A DNA stretch of 64,000 nt, taken from Theocolax elegans (Eukaryota > Arthropoda > Insecta > Hymenoptera > Cerocephalidae). The DNA is taken from contig CM047430.1 in the NCBI GenBank assembly GCA_026168455.1, positions 9,494,848 to 9,558,847 of the forward strand. Direction: 5' to 3'. The translations under genes were made by a program, and so were the position numbers. The notes beneath the pieces were generated by a model. That model saw only the letters and a list, made by a program, of their open reading frames with translations. It ran no database searches and was not told the origin of the DNA. Of the stretch, positions 10,069-21,582 are shown piece after piece (within the stretch, counting starts at the first letter, position 1; the number at the start of each line of letters is the position of its first letter).

Positions 10069-10595
10069 CTTCAGTCGCGAGCCGTTTTCTTACCGAGCTT
10101 ATAACGTTATCCGGTGTTAAAATCAATGGTTCATATGGACGATAAATTGGGGCTGGCGTACTAAAATTTACAGGATTATTCGCGATAAGTTCTTTTTGTT
10201 CCTCGCAATTCAAAACTGCGGGTTTTAAACTAAAATGTTTTACGCGCGTGGGAGTAATTATTGTGTCTTCCTGTTCGTCTTCACTAACTTCGGAAATAGA
10301 AAGATCAGTTGCAAAAAGGGGTCTCTATATTCAAAATCGCGAGGAATTTTTATAGATAATGAAATATTTGCTGCACTTTTTTCTAGTCTATCCTTTAAAT
10401 AATTTATTTCTTTTGTCAAATTTTGTACTGTTTCCCTAGGAGTTTTAGTTAAATCGAGAGTATCGAGAGTCTGAACTTTTTCTTTGTATAAATTTAATAA
10501 CGTATCTTTCATAGAAAATTCTAAACTCGTGTTTCTTTGTTTATTTACATAACAATCAGTATTTTTAGGCGAACCTGACATTTTATATCTAAACA
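10069..10595 (-). pseudogene. Ty3/gypsy Gag N-terminus, one frameshift
   Basis: Gag probably starts at MSGSPKNTDCYVNKQRN (ATG near 10,581), about 75 bases inside the primer binding site, a normal leader length for an insect gypsy element. The first frame runs to IPRDFEYRDPF near 10,320. There a one-base shift in a homopolymer run is needed to continue in the frame that reads SISEVSEDEQEDTIITPTR and onward to the edge of the fold-back insertion. A Leu/Lys-rich helical segment (YLKDRLEKSAANISLS) is predicted by eye. No known domain. Confidence 0.65.
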
Positions 10596-10638
10596 CATTA
10601 TTCCTTCAATCTCTATTTTTCTCTCAAAAATGTGAGTT

Positions 10639-10655
10639 TCCCGGCCGATGCACCA
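10639..10655 (-). promoter_or_regulatory. Primer binding site for tRNA-Gly(GCC)-type primer
   Basis: On the plus strand tcccggccgatgcacca is the exact 3' end of insect tRNA-Gly(GCC) including CCA, so the minus-strand RNA carries its 17-base complement. This is where the tRNA primes minus-strand cDNA. It lies immediately next to the inner LTR edge (minus strand ends ..AATT, then TGGTGC), which fixes the LTR boundary at 10,656. Assignment to tRNA-Gly rests on remembered tRNA sequence. Confidence 0.85.
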
Positions 10656-10876
10656 AATTTATTATATTAATTAATACAATCTGTCACGTCCAGACTTGCA
10701 CCAACTACTATAAAAAATATTACAAGAAGGCAAATGGTTAATAAACCATTCGCGTTCCTTTCGCTCTTGTTTGACTAGGACTAGCCTTACGTTTCCGGGA
10801 GTAGCGAGCGAAGTTATTTTGAGAGTAGAGATGCAGGATATAATGTGGGATAAATAAAATAATATATGTTTTATTT

Positions 10877-11297
10877 TACCGACACGGTGGCGGTGTGGCG
10901 GAGACGCACCTCGGCCGGTCACGGAAATTAAGCAGCACTGAGTGCGGTTCGCACTTGGATGGGTTTGGCTTTCGTGGCGGGTTAGGTGTTTTTTCACACT
11001 TCACAACGTGAGCGGGAGGTGTGAAACATTCGGTTTCGGTGTCAAGGCCTACGCAATGTGACGTTGCCACCGAAAAAGATGTTTCGAATACACCGGCCAT
11101 CTCGGATGAGGTTTTCCCTGCTTCACAGGTTTCCCTCATCCACGGGCATAACCCCGGGCGAATGCGAGATGGTGGGATTTTAAGGGAGGGATAAAGCACC
11201 CACACATAGGTGGTAGGTGGACACCGTTAAAGTCCCCAGGGGGATAAACGGTAGGAAGTGCCAGGAAAAAGTAAGCACAAATCAAGAATAAAAAAAA
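10877..11297 (+). mobile_element. 5S rRNA-derived SINE (SINE3-like) with 16-bp target duplication
   Basis: Exact direct repeats aatatatgttttattt flank it at 10,861-10,876 and 11,298-11,313, and it ends in a short A-rich tail (aataaaaaaa). The head is a 5S rRNA relative: gaaattaagcagc at about 10,924, then gtgcggttcgcacttggatg, matching the internal promoter part of animal 5S RNA. SINE3 elements use this as a pol III promoter and borrow LINE machinery. The body (11,000-11,290) is not 5S-like and includes a self-complementary cacacctcccgctcac-type segment near 11,000. Confidence 0.85.
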
Positions 11298-12230
11298 AAT
11301 ATATGTTTTATTTCGTATTAATCATGCATTATTTATTTAAATATAATATGATGTTTTCCTTTAAATGAACACGTGCAACTAAATTATTACAGCTTTTTAA
11401 TGGGCAAAAACACATAAATTCACACTATTTTATTAACAATTGTATAAAATTATTCAAGTCGAATAACGATTAATTTTGATTGAATAAACAAGTGTACGGC
11501 GAACACATTAACACATTATAGAATAAAATATACACAAGGTTTTTTTTTATTATAAACATTAATAATTAATAATCGAAATAAGAATTATTATAAATAAATG
11601 CAGATTTAATTAAAAATTGTTGTCGTTTTAAACATGAATTATTGTTAATAAAGTGCATTTAAAACCGCGAATATTGCAAATAAAACGCAATGCAACGAAT
11701 AATTATTATAAGTAAATTGTAGTATCCAATAATAATTGTTTTAAGCAACACGGTTGGTTCAGCAATCGAAATAACATAAAATATCAGGTTTGCCTTTACG
11801 AATAATACAAGCGTATAGATAGCCGAAAAGAATATACCATAAGTACCCAAATATATATATATATATGTATATATATATATGTGTGTGTATTCGGTGAGGA
11901 ACGAAGGTCCGCCTTGAACGTGGATAGCGGTGTCAAATTGCCGGATAATGTCCTGCTAGACCTACGGGCGTCGACGTTAGATGTGTATGCTGTTGGAGCC
12001 CGATGATTTCCAGATGTCGAAGTCGTGGTTCCTTGACTGTGGCTCGTGGATGTCAACGATACGTCTTGATCCCCGAATACAAGATCTCTCGTGATTTTTA
12101 ATGCGTATTACTTTAAAGTCCGAGTAGCAGAGCCACGCCCTCGGATAATAATCAAAGAGTTGACTAGCAGAGCTTCGCCTTGCGAAAGCTTTAGATGAAA
12201 AATTAGGAAAGCCTGTGTCTGTTCTGGGTC

Positions 12231-12246
12231 CTCTTTATATACCCTA
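12231..12246 (-). promoter_or_regulatory. Candidate TATA box of the gypsy LTR
   Basis: The minus strand reads GGGTATATAAAGAGGACCC, a strong TATA match that points toward the primer site and gag. It would place transcription start about 30 bases further toward lower coordinates. Just downstream are two similar phrases, gactagcagagcttcgcct and gagtagcagagccacgccc (plus strand, 12,150-12,170 and 12,122-12,140), that could be transcription-start or regulatory repeats. Function is inferred from sequence only. Confidence 0.5.
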
Positions 12247-12861
12247 AAAATCTATGCATCTGTCCTTGTCTTACACTTCGCCTTGTCTTACACTTTGCCT
12301 TATATGGAAATTGCGTAAGTAGTTCTCGATTTTTATGTGCTTGCACCCGATTGGACCGTTATATGTGCGTGATTAAAAATTATCGAATCCCATGCATTTT
12401 CTGTATCGCTTCGTAGTTAATTCGGAGAATTTGCTGTCCCCCTTTTATTTTTGCGACATTATCCAAAGAACGGCTTAATTTATTACTTCCTTCTAATGCT
12501 CGAATTTTCTAGTCGATGTTTCCCATCGCCGGCTCTTTTCCGAGCATTGATTTTATAGTGCAGTACAAAAAAAACTCTTGCATAACCCTTCGTTTCGATC
12601 TCACTATCGGCGATCCCGCTTGTATGCGTATTGGTTTTGAATAATATCTTCAACTCTACTTATCAGTCTCTTTTTCGTTTGAAACACTCGTAAAATAATC
12701 TGTTCCTTAGCTTTATAAATTATATTTTATATTACTGCATTTACTTAGAATCATTCTTTATCAACCTTATTTTGTTCGTCTTCTACGCCGTATTTTTATT
12801 CTAAACTACGCAGTACTTTTTACGAAGAATAAATATATAATTTTCGTCGGGACGCGACACT

Positions 12862-14545
12862 ACTTTATTTTGAAAATTCTTATCTCTTTTGTCCTTCCCA
12901 TTAATTATGATATTATTTAATTAGTTTTCAATCGTTGCAATCGTTTTTATTCTGTGTTTTTTTAAATCAACAGACATTTTTTGTAAAGACCCTTTGAGTA
13001 TGGTAAAGTGATAATTCGTTGTATATTTGCTAGTTTCTTTAGTGTTTTGATTATTCTGGTGATTATTCAAAATTGCAAAACGTATTTTAATGTATTTTTC
13101 AATAAATCTTTCCGGATAGTTATTCTTTAGTAAATATTCTTTTACTTTGTTCATATTACTTTGATAAAACTTTTGATTAGATAATTTAATTGCTCTACCT
13201 ACTAAATTATAAATCATAGCAATTTTTTGAGAAGTTCGATCCGCTGATCAAAGTTTAAGAAACATGCAGAAAAAGTAGGTCCTGTATACCAGTCAATAAT
13301 AATATTATCACTTTTAATCAATAACGTATCCCGAAAACTAATCCTATTGTTACTTCCTAATTCGTAAGTAAATTTCAGTTTTTCGTATGTGACGTGGTAT
13401 TCGCGTGCCCGGGTAAAATTAATTAATTTACGTAATTAAATTAACCGTTGGGCCGCGTTGCCCAATACCGCGCACACAATTAATTATTTTGTTATCGTGA
13501 ACTGCGGGCTGTCGCCAGGAACACGAGTTCGCTGGGACGATCGGTGTGGAGGATTCGGGCAATCCTCCTTGCCTCGACACGAAATAAAAATTAAAGGATG
13601 TCGGCGGAAGCGGGGAGAACGAAATAAACACAATCAATTAAAATAAAATGAATAAAGCATTTATTTTAATAGTTTAATTAACAATTGGCCATCCAGGCCG
13701 TGTGCCGCGACAAAGGTTGTTTCGCGCGAGCGGAAGTATCGGGAGTCAACCGGATCGAGATCCTCGCTTGCGGTTGACTCAGTCCCGATCTCCGCTATTC
13801 GGGTACCGGCGTACCCGAATACACTCCCGAGGTCTCACACACACATACACTCGGGGTAATGGGGGGAACGCGCGGTAGTATATAATACACTTACCGGGGT
13901 GCGCCCCGTGGATGGCCCAGCCGATCCGTGTCCCTTTTGTCCTCCTGGGCAACGGAGGACGACGTCGGCTGCGGTGGTGGAAGGCGGCCCTGTGCCGCGG
14001 CGAGTGCCTCGCGATCCGCGTCCGCACTCACACCAACACTTCCCGTCCTTGTTCACACATACCAAATCACTCGCGGCTCACTCACGTGGATGTTCCGGGT
14101 TGTCTACGGCTTTGCGCCTCACGCGCCTCTTGTTAGCCGGAAAAACTGTACTCGGCCCGGATAGATTTTTGTCCGCCTTGAGCGGCGGATCGGGACGTAC
14201 TGATTAGGCAATTGCCTAATTTCGAAAAAGGGATGAGAGTGGGAAACACACACACACTCTCGCGCTCTCATCCCTACGTACTATTGCGCGCGTAATTGTA
14301 CACTTAATTCTGTAAACAAATTTCGTCGGTTGGCCTTGACATACCAAAGGCTCCGACGACTTACATTTAACAGGATTTTAAATATTCTATTCGCCGTGAA
14401 TAGATTGTGTGACGATTTCCGTCACACGTAATAAGAATTAAAAATCTGTAACATTTTATTGATTTTATCAGTAGGAATACATGCTATTGTATCATCAACA
14501 TATTTATGGTAAAAAATAAGCCTAAAGCTTAGTACTTTATATAAG
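12862..14545 (-). pseudogene. Penelope-like element RT remnant, split by a solo LTR
   Basis: On the minus strand, 14,430-14,530 reads FYHKYVDDTIACIPTDKIN, with the YVDD catalytic motif. The frame resumes on the other side of the solo LTR at 13,387 (KLKFTYELGSNN, then ISFRDTLLI) and runs into 12,921-13,217 (LVGRAIKLSNQKF, NNYPERFIEKYIKIRFAIL). This order of motifs is the RT C-terminus and thumb of Penelope-like elements. No GIY-YIG endonuclease is visible; the 3' side ends at the gypsy LTR edge and the 5' side fades above 14,545. Several small frame breaks exist. Confidence 0.75.
13388..14426 (+). repeat. Solo LTR, family X copy 1 (1,039 bp)
   Basis: It starts TGTGACG and ends CGTCACA (7-bp inverted ends), flanked by the 4-bp direct repeat cgta at 13,384-13,387 and 14,427-14,430. 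Removing it restores the Penelope-like reading frame. About 640 bp aligns, inverted, with the solo LTR at 17,009-17,655; the extra approximately 390 bp (13,620-13,960, containing gtagtatataatacac) is private to this copy. TG..CA ends and a 4-bp target duplication suit Ty3/gypsy. Transcription direction is not certain, so strand is nominal. Confidence 0.85.
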
Positions 14546-15399
14546 CTTAGTTTCAGACCACCGAAGCGTTACTAAGAGAAAAAATGTGATAAGTTTTTTC
14601 TTCTTACCTTCACCTGAAATAATTTGACTCTGGAAGATCGAAAAAATTCTACAATTCTACGTTAATGCTATTACATTATTGTTATTATTCTTGTTATGAT
14701 CACAAATACTATTGTTTTATACTTTGCAATACCAAGAATTTATTCATTCATTTTATTTATCTATTTATTTATTAATTTATTATTATTATTTTTATCTTTT
14801 TGATTGTATCATTCTGTTTTTGTTGGCGTTTGTCTATTTTTATATATCTTTAAGTTTAATCTAATGTATTTATTGATTCAAAATGTATTATTACGGTTTT
14901 TGGGGCTTTTACACCTAGTAAACAGTAAAAGTCATAAATCTATTATTTTATCTCTATGCGTACCCGCACGGTGAGTTAGCAGTTCTCACTACTGTGCACT
15001 ACTTAATGTATCTTGTATATTTTTTCTTTAACCTTTTTATCATTTTTATGCTCCTTGAAATTTTAATTAATTTATGTGTTTATTTACTATGTATTTATTC
15101 GTGTAATTATTTTATTTGTTATCTTAACTTACTTTAATTTATTTTTTATGTATTTTATTTTTATATTATTACTATATTTATCGAATTGCATTTGACTGTT
15201 TGAATTTATTATTGTTAAATTTGTTAGTTATTAAAGCTGTTAATTTTATTGTTATTGTTATTTTCGTTATCATTACTTTGCTACCGTTTTTACTCTGCAC
15301 CGTCAAGAATTCATCTATTTATTTATTTATCTATTAATTTATTGACTCATTACTCCAGTCTTATCTCTTTGATTGTATAATATTTTAATTTAATCTAAT
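14546..15399. other. AT-rich spacer with a diverged direct duplication
   Basis: No gene seen. Two blocks, about 14,680-14,872 and 15,240-15,405, are similar in direct orientation: both run through atttatttatctatt-type T/A repeats, then ctttttgattgtat or ctctttgattgtat, then taatctaatg. The offset is roughly 550 bases. Between them is the phrase gtgagttagcagttctcact, a small hairpin. It probably represents the 3' tail of the LINE to its right, or a duplicated target. Confidence 0.45.
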
Positions 15400-16560
15400 G
15401 GTTTAATGATGACTTCATACAACCACCTTACTTTTTCTGGTCCTAGTCCCCAAGATGTACCGAAAGCTCTTCTACAGACCCAAAAGCTGCTTATTGCCGC
15501 GTTACATTTTGCTTTTATGCGTTTCCCCCAATTGAGTCTAGAGTCAATTACTACTCCCAGGAACTTCAAATCTTTGTTCAGTTCAGTTAGGGTCCCCTGT
15601 AGCTGTCAAGACCTACAATTGGTTCGGTGTTATATCTAGTTCTACACAACATTAACCTTACTTGGGTTTTATTCCAAGTTTCACCTGTTTACACCAATTT
15701 TTCTAGTGTATTTTTCGAGTTCTTGTGCAGATTGCAAATGACCCGCTAGAACATTTTCATTGTCTCCTTTTACCATCATGACTACGAGGTTCGCATAGGG
15801 CTGGGTGTAGACACCACAGAGCCGGTGATAGCACCCCTCTTTGTGGATAGTCTTTCTTTACTTTACTTGTTCTAGTATATTTACCTCATTTGCCGTGATT
15901 GCCTGGGTGTGTAGCATATTTCCAATCCATCTAATGATGGTCCCAGGAATTATATGGTCCTTCATTCCCTTTATAATGGCATCTCTAGGAATATAATTGA
16001 AGGCTCCTTCTTTGTCTAGAAAAGTCGCTAAAACCATACCTCTGTTTTCCGTACCTTTCTTGATAAAGCCTACTGCCTTATCGGTCTGAAGTCTTTAGAT
16101 GTGGTGTGTGGCACCTATCCTAATTCAGGTAGAAAGCTATTTCTGCCCGTTTCCATCCTAACGGTAAGTATCGTAAAGCAAGGCACACTCTATAAAACTT
16201 TTCCAAAGCCGATATGAGAATGTCTCTACCCTGCTGTAGCAGTGCTGGAAAGATACCCCGGCGTTTTATAGGGTTCAAATGTACCTAATGCCCACTTTAT
16301 TCTTTCTTTACCTGTTATATATTTTGCCATTTTCCAATCTTCCCCTCGAGCCGAAAGAGTCCATCTTTCGTCAGAGTCTTCTTCTCGGAAGTCAGGGAAG
16401 TGTGTTTCCAATAAATTTTTTAATGCTTCCTGTTCATTCTTAGTCCAGGTTCCCTCCTTTATTTTGACAAAATTCACTGCACGTTTTTTCGGGTTTTGAA
16501 GTATATTGCAGAGGCTAACCATATCTGATATTGTTTTTTGTTAGCTCCAATAAGTTCTCC
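15400..16560 (-). pseudogene. LINE reverse transcriptase remnant (Jockey/R1-like)
   Basis: The minus strand 16,226-16,522 reads WTKNEQEALKNLLETHFPDF and ends in WALGTFEPYKTPGY, the N-terminal RT signature (F.P.K.PG). Downstream, scattered across frames, are AVGFIKKGTENRGMV, a degenerate thumb LGVVIDSRLNWGKRI, then SSFWVCRRAFGTSWGL, typical of LINE ORF2 C-termini. Many stops and frameshifts. It belongs with the endonuclease remnant at 17,690-18,400; a solo LTR separates the two. Confidence 0.7.
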
Positions 16561-17004
16561 ACCCTCCCATTGCAACTTTCCCTATCTCCATCTTATATTC
16601 TTTCTGTCCTATTCTAAAAAGCCGTAGCTATGTTTCACTCTTATAAGGGAAGTACATGACCTCCGAGAAACGGACCTCATCCTAATTTTGGTATATCTTT
16701 TGTAATGTAGAAATATGAAGAAAGCCAAGTTATTGCTTGCCAATGGCCACATTGACGAAAGTTATTCGACATCTAATAATAAGTTCAATGAAATTTACTT
16801 CCAATTTAATCACTTATAACTTCAAAACAATAAAAGATAAACAATCGAACCAAAAATCAGAAGAAAGTTGAATTTAAGTAGATATAATTTAAAAAAAAAG
16901 CTAAAATTGCTCTATTCGGAGCAAAGTTACGAAGAAAATAAGAAATTGAAGAATTTTGGGCTAAAAGAAACAATAAACTTTTCATATTAAATATAATGTT
17001 AATA
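16561..17004 (-). pseudogene. Decayed LINE ORF2 spacer between endonuclease and RT
   Basis: No long frame. The minus strand still shows LINE-like snippets such as SVKHSYGFLE near 16,620-16,650, and the text leads directly into the RT remnant. The part from 16,740 to 17,004 is AT-rich and unassigned; it may be a separate insertion. Confidence 0.35.
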
Positions 17005-17008
17005 TAAG

Positions 17009-17655
17009 TGTGACGAAAATCGTCTCACAATCTATTCACGACGATTAGAATATTTAAATTCGCTAATTTTAAATCATCGAAGCCTTTCGTATGTCAAGGC
17101 CAACCGACGACACTTGTTTCTTTCATTTACGAGTGTACAATTACACGCGCTACAATACGTAGGGATGACATCGTGAGAGAGTGTGTGTGTGTTTCCCACT
17201 CTCATCCCTTTTTCGGAAAATTAGGCAATCGCCTAATTCAGTACGTCCCGATCCGCCGCTCGAGACGGATAACATAAACCGGTATCGAGAATCTGTGTGC
17301 GAGACTAATAAAGGCGCGTGAGGCGAAAAAGCCATCGGCCATCGACCCGGATCGCCCTTACGAGATGTACCGCGAGTGTTAACGCGGTTTGCGAGGCAAT
17401 CCCCGCGGCATTGGGCCGGTTTACCACCACCGCAGCCGACATTTTCTACATTTAAATTAAATCGAGTCGAGGCAAGGAGGATCACCCGAATCCTTCACAC
17501 CGTGCGTCCCAGCGAACCCGTGTTCCTGGCGATAGCCAGCATCTTCGCGACAAAAAAAATAAATTGTGTACGCGTTATTGGGCAACGCGGGCCAACGGTT
17601 ATTTTTGATTATTACAAATAGTTAACTTTACCGGGTACGCGAATACCACGTCACA
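17009..17655 (-). repeat. Solo LTR, family X copy 2 (647 bp)
   Basis: It has the same ends as copy 1 (TGTGACG..CGTCACA), and is flanked by the 4-bp direct repeat taag at 17,005-17,008 and 17,656-17,659. It is the reverse complement of copy 1; shared landmarks include gtcccgatccgccgctcgag, the (gt)n block with cccactctcatcccttttt, and gaataccacgtcaca. It is the shorter form, lacking the approximately 390-bp private block of copy 1. It splits the LINE remnant. Confidence 0.88.
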
Positions 17656-17689
17656 TAAGATACAGGAAATCCACCCATTTATGCCGCAA

Positions 17690-18480
17690 GTTCCTTTTTG
17701 TATCCTACCTAGTTTCTCTTTCTTGGATTTCTTTTCCAATTTTCGGCCGTACTGTGTCTTCAAACGTGGAAAACAATATAGTTGTTATCCAACATCGAAA
17801 CCCTATCCGAAACTTTCTAGTCATTGACATTCAGATAACTACCTCTCGATGCAATCGTTATGTCAATGACTTGCCTTATAGCATTTTGAAAAGTAGGTAA
17901 ATTTCCTCTATTCAAGATGTCCACGCTTGTAGAGCATAAAAACTCAAAGAGTCTTTCCCTTTACCATTGTAGTTAGTGCTGCCTCATACTATGTGGTGTG
18001 AGTTTGTGTCACATCTCACTATTAATTCTGTGCCATTATTCTGACATTTTCTAAGTAAACATATTACTTCATCTGGTGGGTATGCCGTTATTTCATAGGG
18101 AAAGTATGCTGCCGCCACCGTGATTGTCCTGTCTACACCCCCACCAATTTATAGGTGAGACGCACTGTACACAAGTCGCTTAAACAGTATTTTGACAGCA
18201 ACTCTGCTTGCAAATCTTGAACGATAATGCACATTCTAGCAGAAATAGTACTTCCCTTATCAGGGCACGCACATTATTCAAACCAGGAATTCGTCCTTTA
18301 TATAGCTAAGGTTCTTGAATTAGGCATATACCTGTACACACCCCAGTCATGCGTCTAGCTAAAATCGCCGAGGCGCTTTTGCTGTGGTGCAGATTAATTT
18401 GTGTAAATTCAATTGTGGGTTTCTTTATACAACCAAACCCGTTGTTGAGGTTTACTACATGTGTTTGCTGATTAGGCATT
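17690..18480 (-). pseudogene. LINE endonuclease domain remnant
   Basis: The minus strand shows APE-type endonuclease motifs of a LINE ORF2 in broken frames: LIQEP near 18,320, a segment with HSKAA-like spacing, NSHHIV around 17,990, then FLCSTSVDILNRGNLPTF near 17,900-17,950 and VIDITIASRGS at 17,850. These match the order in Jockey/R1-type endonucleases, which nick target DNA to prime reverse transcription. Multiple stops and frame shifts. It is continuous with the RT remnant after removal of solo LTR copy 2. Confidence 0.7.
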
Positions 18481-18850
18481 ACGTTTGGTCTCGCCCTCTT
18501 CAGAAACCTTGCTTCTTACCTTTACCGCAGGATCCAATTCAACTTCCATAGTTTCGGCTTCCTTCTTGTTCGAGTCCTCCAGTCATTTGACCAGCTGCCT
18601 GCTCATTTCCTTGTTCGTCCGGAAGTAGACCAGTATTTGTCGCGGGGGTTGCTCGTTCTCTGGCGCTTTGAGAACCTTTTCCTTTTTTTTCTCCATTTCA
18701 TGCTTAATAGATACGGGTGTAGTAGTGTTAAGTGCAAGGTATTACAATTTTCATTCGCGCTTTCGAACAGTAGGCTTTTCTCAGCCAAAGGGGCACCGGC
18801 GAAACACCAGTTGCCTCAGCCCCCCCCCCCCCCCCGATCCAGCGTGACCC
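18481..18850 (-). pseudogene. Probable LINE ORF1/leader with a 16-C homopolymer
   Basis: Minus-strand frame 18,603-18,788 is Lys/Arg/Ser-rich (MKWRKKRKRFSKRQRTSNPR) without a recognised domain. Position upstream of the endonuclease suggests LINE ORF1. A run of 16 C (18,820-18,835) on the plus strand, G on the sense strand, lies just upstream. Assignment rests on context only. Confidence 0.35.
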
Positions 18851-20879
18851 TATCCGGTCACCAACCGGCACTGCATAAGTTGAGGAGATTTTTCGCCAGT
18901 AGATAGTGCAGTCAGATCATGCTGATTAGACTGATTCGGGCCCCTGTACTACCTGATGGCCTGGGAGCGCCAGCCAACCCAGTTCTCCCATAGTGCCGTC
19001 TTGCCGTCATCCCGATACCCCAAGCCAAGCAAAACCCGCTGAACCAACTACGCGGCTGTCCATAGTTTGCCTTTTTGTAACTGTCGTGTCTGTGTTTGTG
19101 AGTGTTACAACTGAATGTATTTATTCAGTGTACTGTTTCTGTATGTATCCCAACTGGCACTACCGCTTTTGCCAATTTGAGCAACTTCTTGTTTCTCTAC
19201 ATTCCTAAATCCTATCGGGATGGAGGGATCCAAGTCTCGCCTTCAACCCAGAAGGAGTCCATTCAGTAGGAGAGTTCATTTTAAGTCGGATACCTGCATT
19301 CAGATAAGTGGTAGTACTACGGAGAGATACGTATGTTACACAAAACTCATTTCGAACAAAATATGGCTCACAAAGGGTATATCTGTTCCTAATAGAGCAT
19401 AATTGATATAGAATATAAACTTATTCTCATCTACATCTATAAAAGTATTTATTGACACAAACAAATTACGCAATCACAGAAAATCAGTTAAAATAAACGC
19501 AGGAAACAAAACTTAGAAAATAATTGTTATATATATTTAATAATAGAAACATACAAAAGACTGACCTTGCAGTCTCGCGCTCCAACCTTATATAGCATTT
19601 TGTTCCTCCTAACGCTGTCTCCTTCCATCGGGATCGGGTCTTCTCTCCATCTCAGATACTCGGGTTGTAATTTCGAGGAGGCTCCAACAATAACACCTAA
19701 TTTATATTTGTTATTTAATCTCTGCACTTACATATTTGCAATATATACATATATATATCAAGGAGCGCGTGTCGCGCACCCGAGGCAAGTATAGGTACAC
19801 GGCACTAGCCTTATATACAGCTAAAACGAACTTCGGGCTTTAACTTTTATTTATTTTTAATAGAAATATTTCTCTATCCGTTTCAATTTGAATCTCCTAA
19901 TAATCCTAAGTAACTTTTTATCCTTTCTACAAAATTTGGTATTTATTTATTTCCCCATCTTTAAAATAAAGCGATATAAAGATTTCAGACGTCGAAATCT
20001 TTTCGTTTGGATTTAGGGAAATTTTCTTTTTCTTTGTGGTTTCTCGAAGTGACATAGTAAATACGGAAGGTGCATGAGATAGAAAAGGAAGCTATGCTTT
20101 CAAGTTCGTGAGAGATGGCCTACAGAGATCAAAATATATAGGATTAGTTAAAATGTGGCCGTGAAAGGAAGCTAAAGTCACGTGAATACTTCCATCATCA
20201 CAGCTGAATTGTTGTGAAAAGGATGAATAAAAATTAAAACTATTTTCATAATTATTTCCATCACCTTACATTATTCCATCTTGCTATTTTTTATTGTACA
20301 ACGCAAGATAATATTGGAATATAAAGACTTCATATTCGTTTACGTTGTATTAGCTGTCAACCTTTGAACCTCTTGATAAGAGAGAGTGAGATATATATTT
20401 ATATATTGTAACGGGCCAATTTGGTTACGTAAAGTAATTCAACAATCAATAAATTAGTATTTATAGATTATTGAATTTACTCACTGATGAGTGTGGGGTC
20501 TAATGACTTCCCATCGAACAACACATCAGCAAGTGAGCGATTCCACTGACTTCGTTTTTATTATAAAATAATTTTATTAGCACGATTGCTGAATTATTTG
20601 TTACAAGTTAGTAATACATGTTAACACCATCTATATAGATTAGTCGTCTATATAGGGACATATATTGACGCGAAGGTGTTTTAGTCGTTTCTGGCAGTAG
20701 TGGGGTGGTTCTCCCATTTTGGCAATCTTCCCTCTAAACCTGGCTGATCCTCTTTCCCTCGCCAGATTACGTCTCATATAATGACGTGTATCTGTGTGTG
20801 TGTGTGTGTTGATACATGATGACATCAGTCAGTTTCGTTTATTTTTACTGTTTCGCTCTATTTTTGATTAATGTATTAA
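18851..20879. other. Unassigned sequence, no supported gene
   Basis: No open frame worth calling. 18,851-19,210 is moderately GC-rich and may be LINE leader. At 19,590-19,610 the minus strand reads atgctatataaggttgg, a TATA-like site, followed by ttggagcgcgagactgcaag; this could be part of an LTR or a promoter but no partner was found. A TG-rich microsatellite, (gt)9, lies near 20,795-20,808. The phrase tgtaacgggcc at 20,407 resembles an LTR start but has no matching end with a target duplication. Confidence 0.4.
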
Positions 20880-21310
20880 TTATTATAAAGTTCTCTATAA
20901 CTAATTATAATATGTACAATTTATGTTAATTGATATTTTACAATGTTAATAGTGCTTATTGACTTGTAAAATTTATCATTTATGTAAGAATTTATTTTTT
21001 AACTATTTGTAATAATAGTTATAAACTTTAATAACATTTTGTTTTGAATGAGAAATCGTAGTAAATTTAATTAATCAATAAAATCTTAATTATTAATGAA
21101 TGATTATTTATTATTCATTTAATTGTTAACTTCGCGGTTTTTGGTCTTATCGTTTTGATATTTTTACCAAAAACAGCATACAAAAATAAAAAAATAATTA
21201 AATTATAAATTTTAGAATTTTTTAATTATTCAATGTTTAATTCTTTGTTTAAACATTAAATATCGAATAAAAAAAATTTTACTGTTTTCTGGGATCGAAC
21301 TTTTTTTTAT
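20880..21310 (-). repeat. AT-rich SINE-like repeat S, 5'-truncated copy
   Basis: The minus strand begins inside a tRNA T-arm (GTTCGATCCC at about 21,289-21,300), then a long AT-rich body. The body around 21,130-21,240 aligns in the same orientation with 24,115-24,230 (shared ctatttcttatcg/ggtcttatcgtttga and aaattataaattt landmarks). In the full copy at 23,950-24,335 the tRNA-like head is complete. This copy is therefore truncated at the head within the B-box. Confidence 0.55.
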
Positions 21311-21582
21311 TTTTTATAAAAATGTTTTTATTTATTTAATGTTTTACACTATCAGAGAGTTCTGGCGCCAACAAAACAACGAAAAGGGCTACCTTACAAA
21401 TTTTTGTGTAAAAAAGTACAAATACATGTGTAAAAAAAATTACGAAACTCATATTTGGACAGTAATTTGGTTATATAACATGATTTTTACGCAATAAATA
21501 TACATAGTTATTCTTACATCTAACGAATTCGTTAGTAATTATGTGTATCAATAAATAATTTAATTTCATTAGACCTAGAAAA

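Larger units (their letters stand above)
10656..12861 (-). repeat. 5' LTR of the gypsy element (interrupted by a SINE)
   Basis: The inner edge is fixed by the primer site. The outer edge is proposed at 12,861, where the minus strand reads AGTGTCGCGTCCCGACG; gypsy LTRs often start AGT and end with AATT-like sequence. Beyond it a Penelope-like frame resumes. Without the 437-bp SINE insertion (with one target copy) the LTR would be about 1.77 kb, long for the group, so the outer edge is uncertain. No matching 3' LTR was found. Repeats of gtgtgtatt and TA runs lie near 11,850-11,890. Confidence 0.5.

Noticed and set aside
10880..10980. 5S rRNA gene
   Set aside because: Only the internal promoter half is 5S-like; the 5' and 3' ends do not match and it is flanked by target repeats, so it is a SINE head.
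13779..14207. GC-rich open frames on both strands
   Set aside because: They lie inside a solo LTR; frames follow from GC-rich composition.
20407..20604. Solo LTR starting TGTAAC and ending GTTACA
   Set aside because: Ends are complementary, but no target duplication exists and no second copy or primer site supports it.
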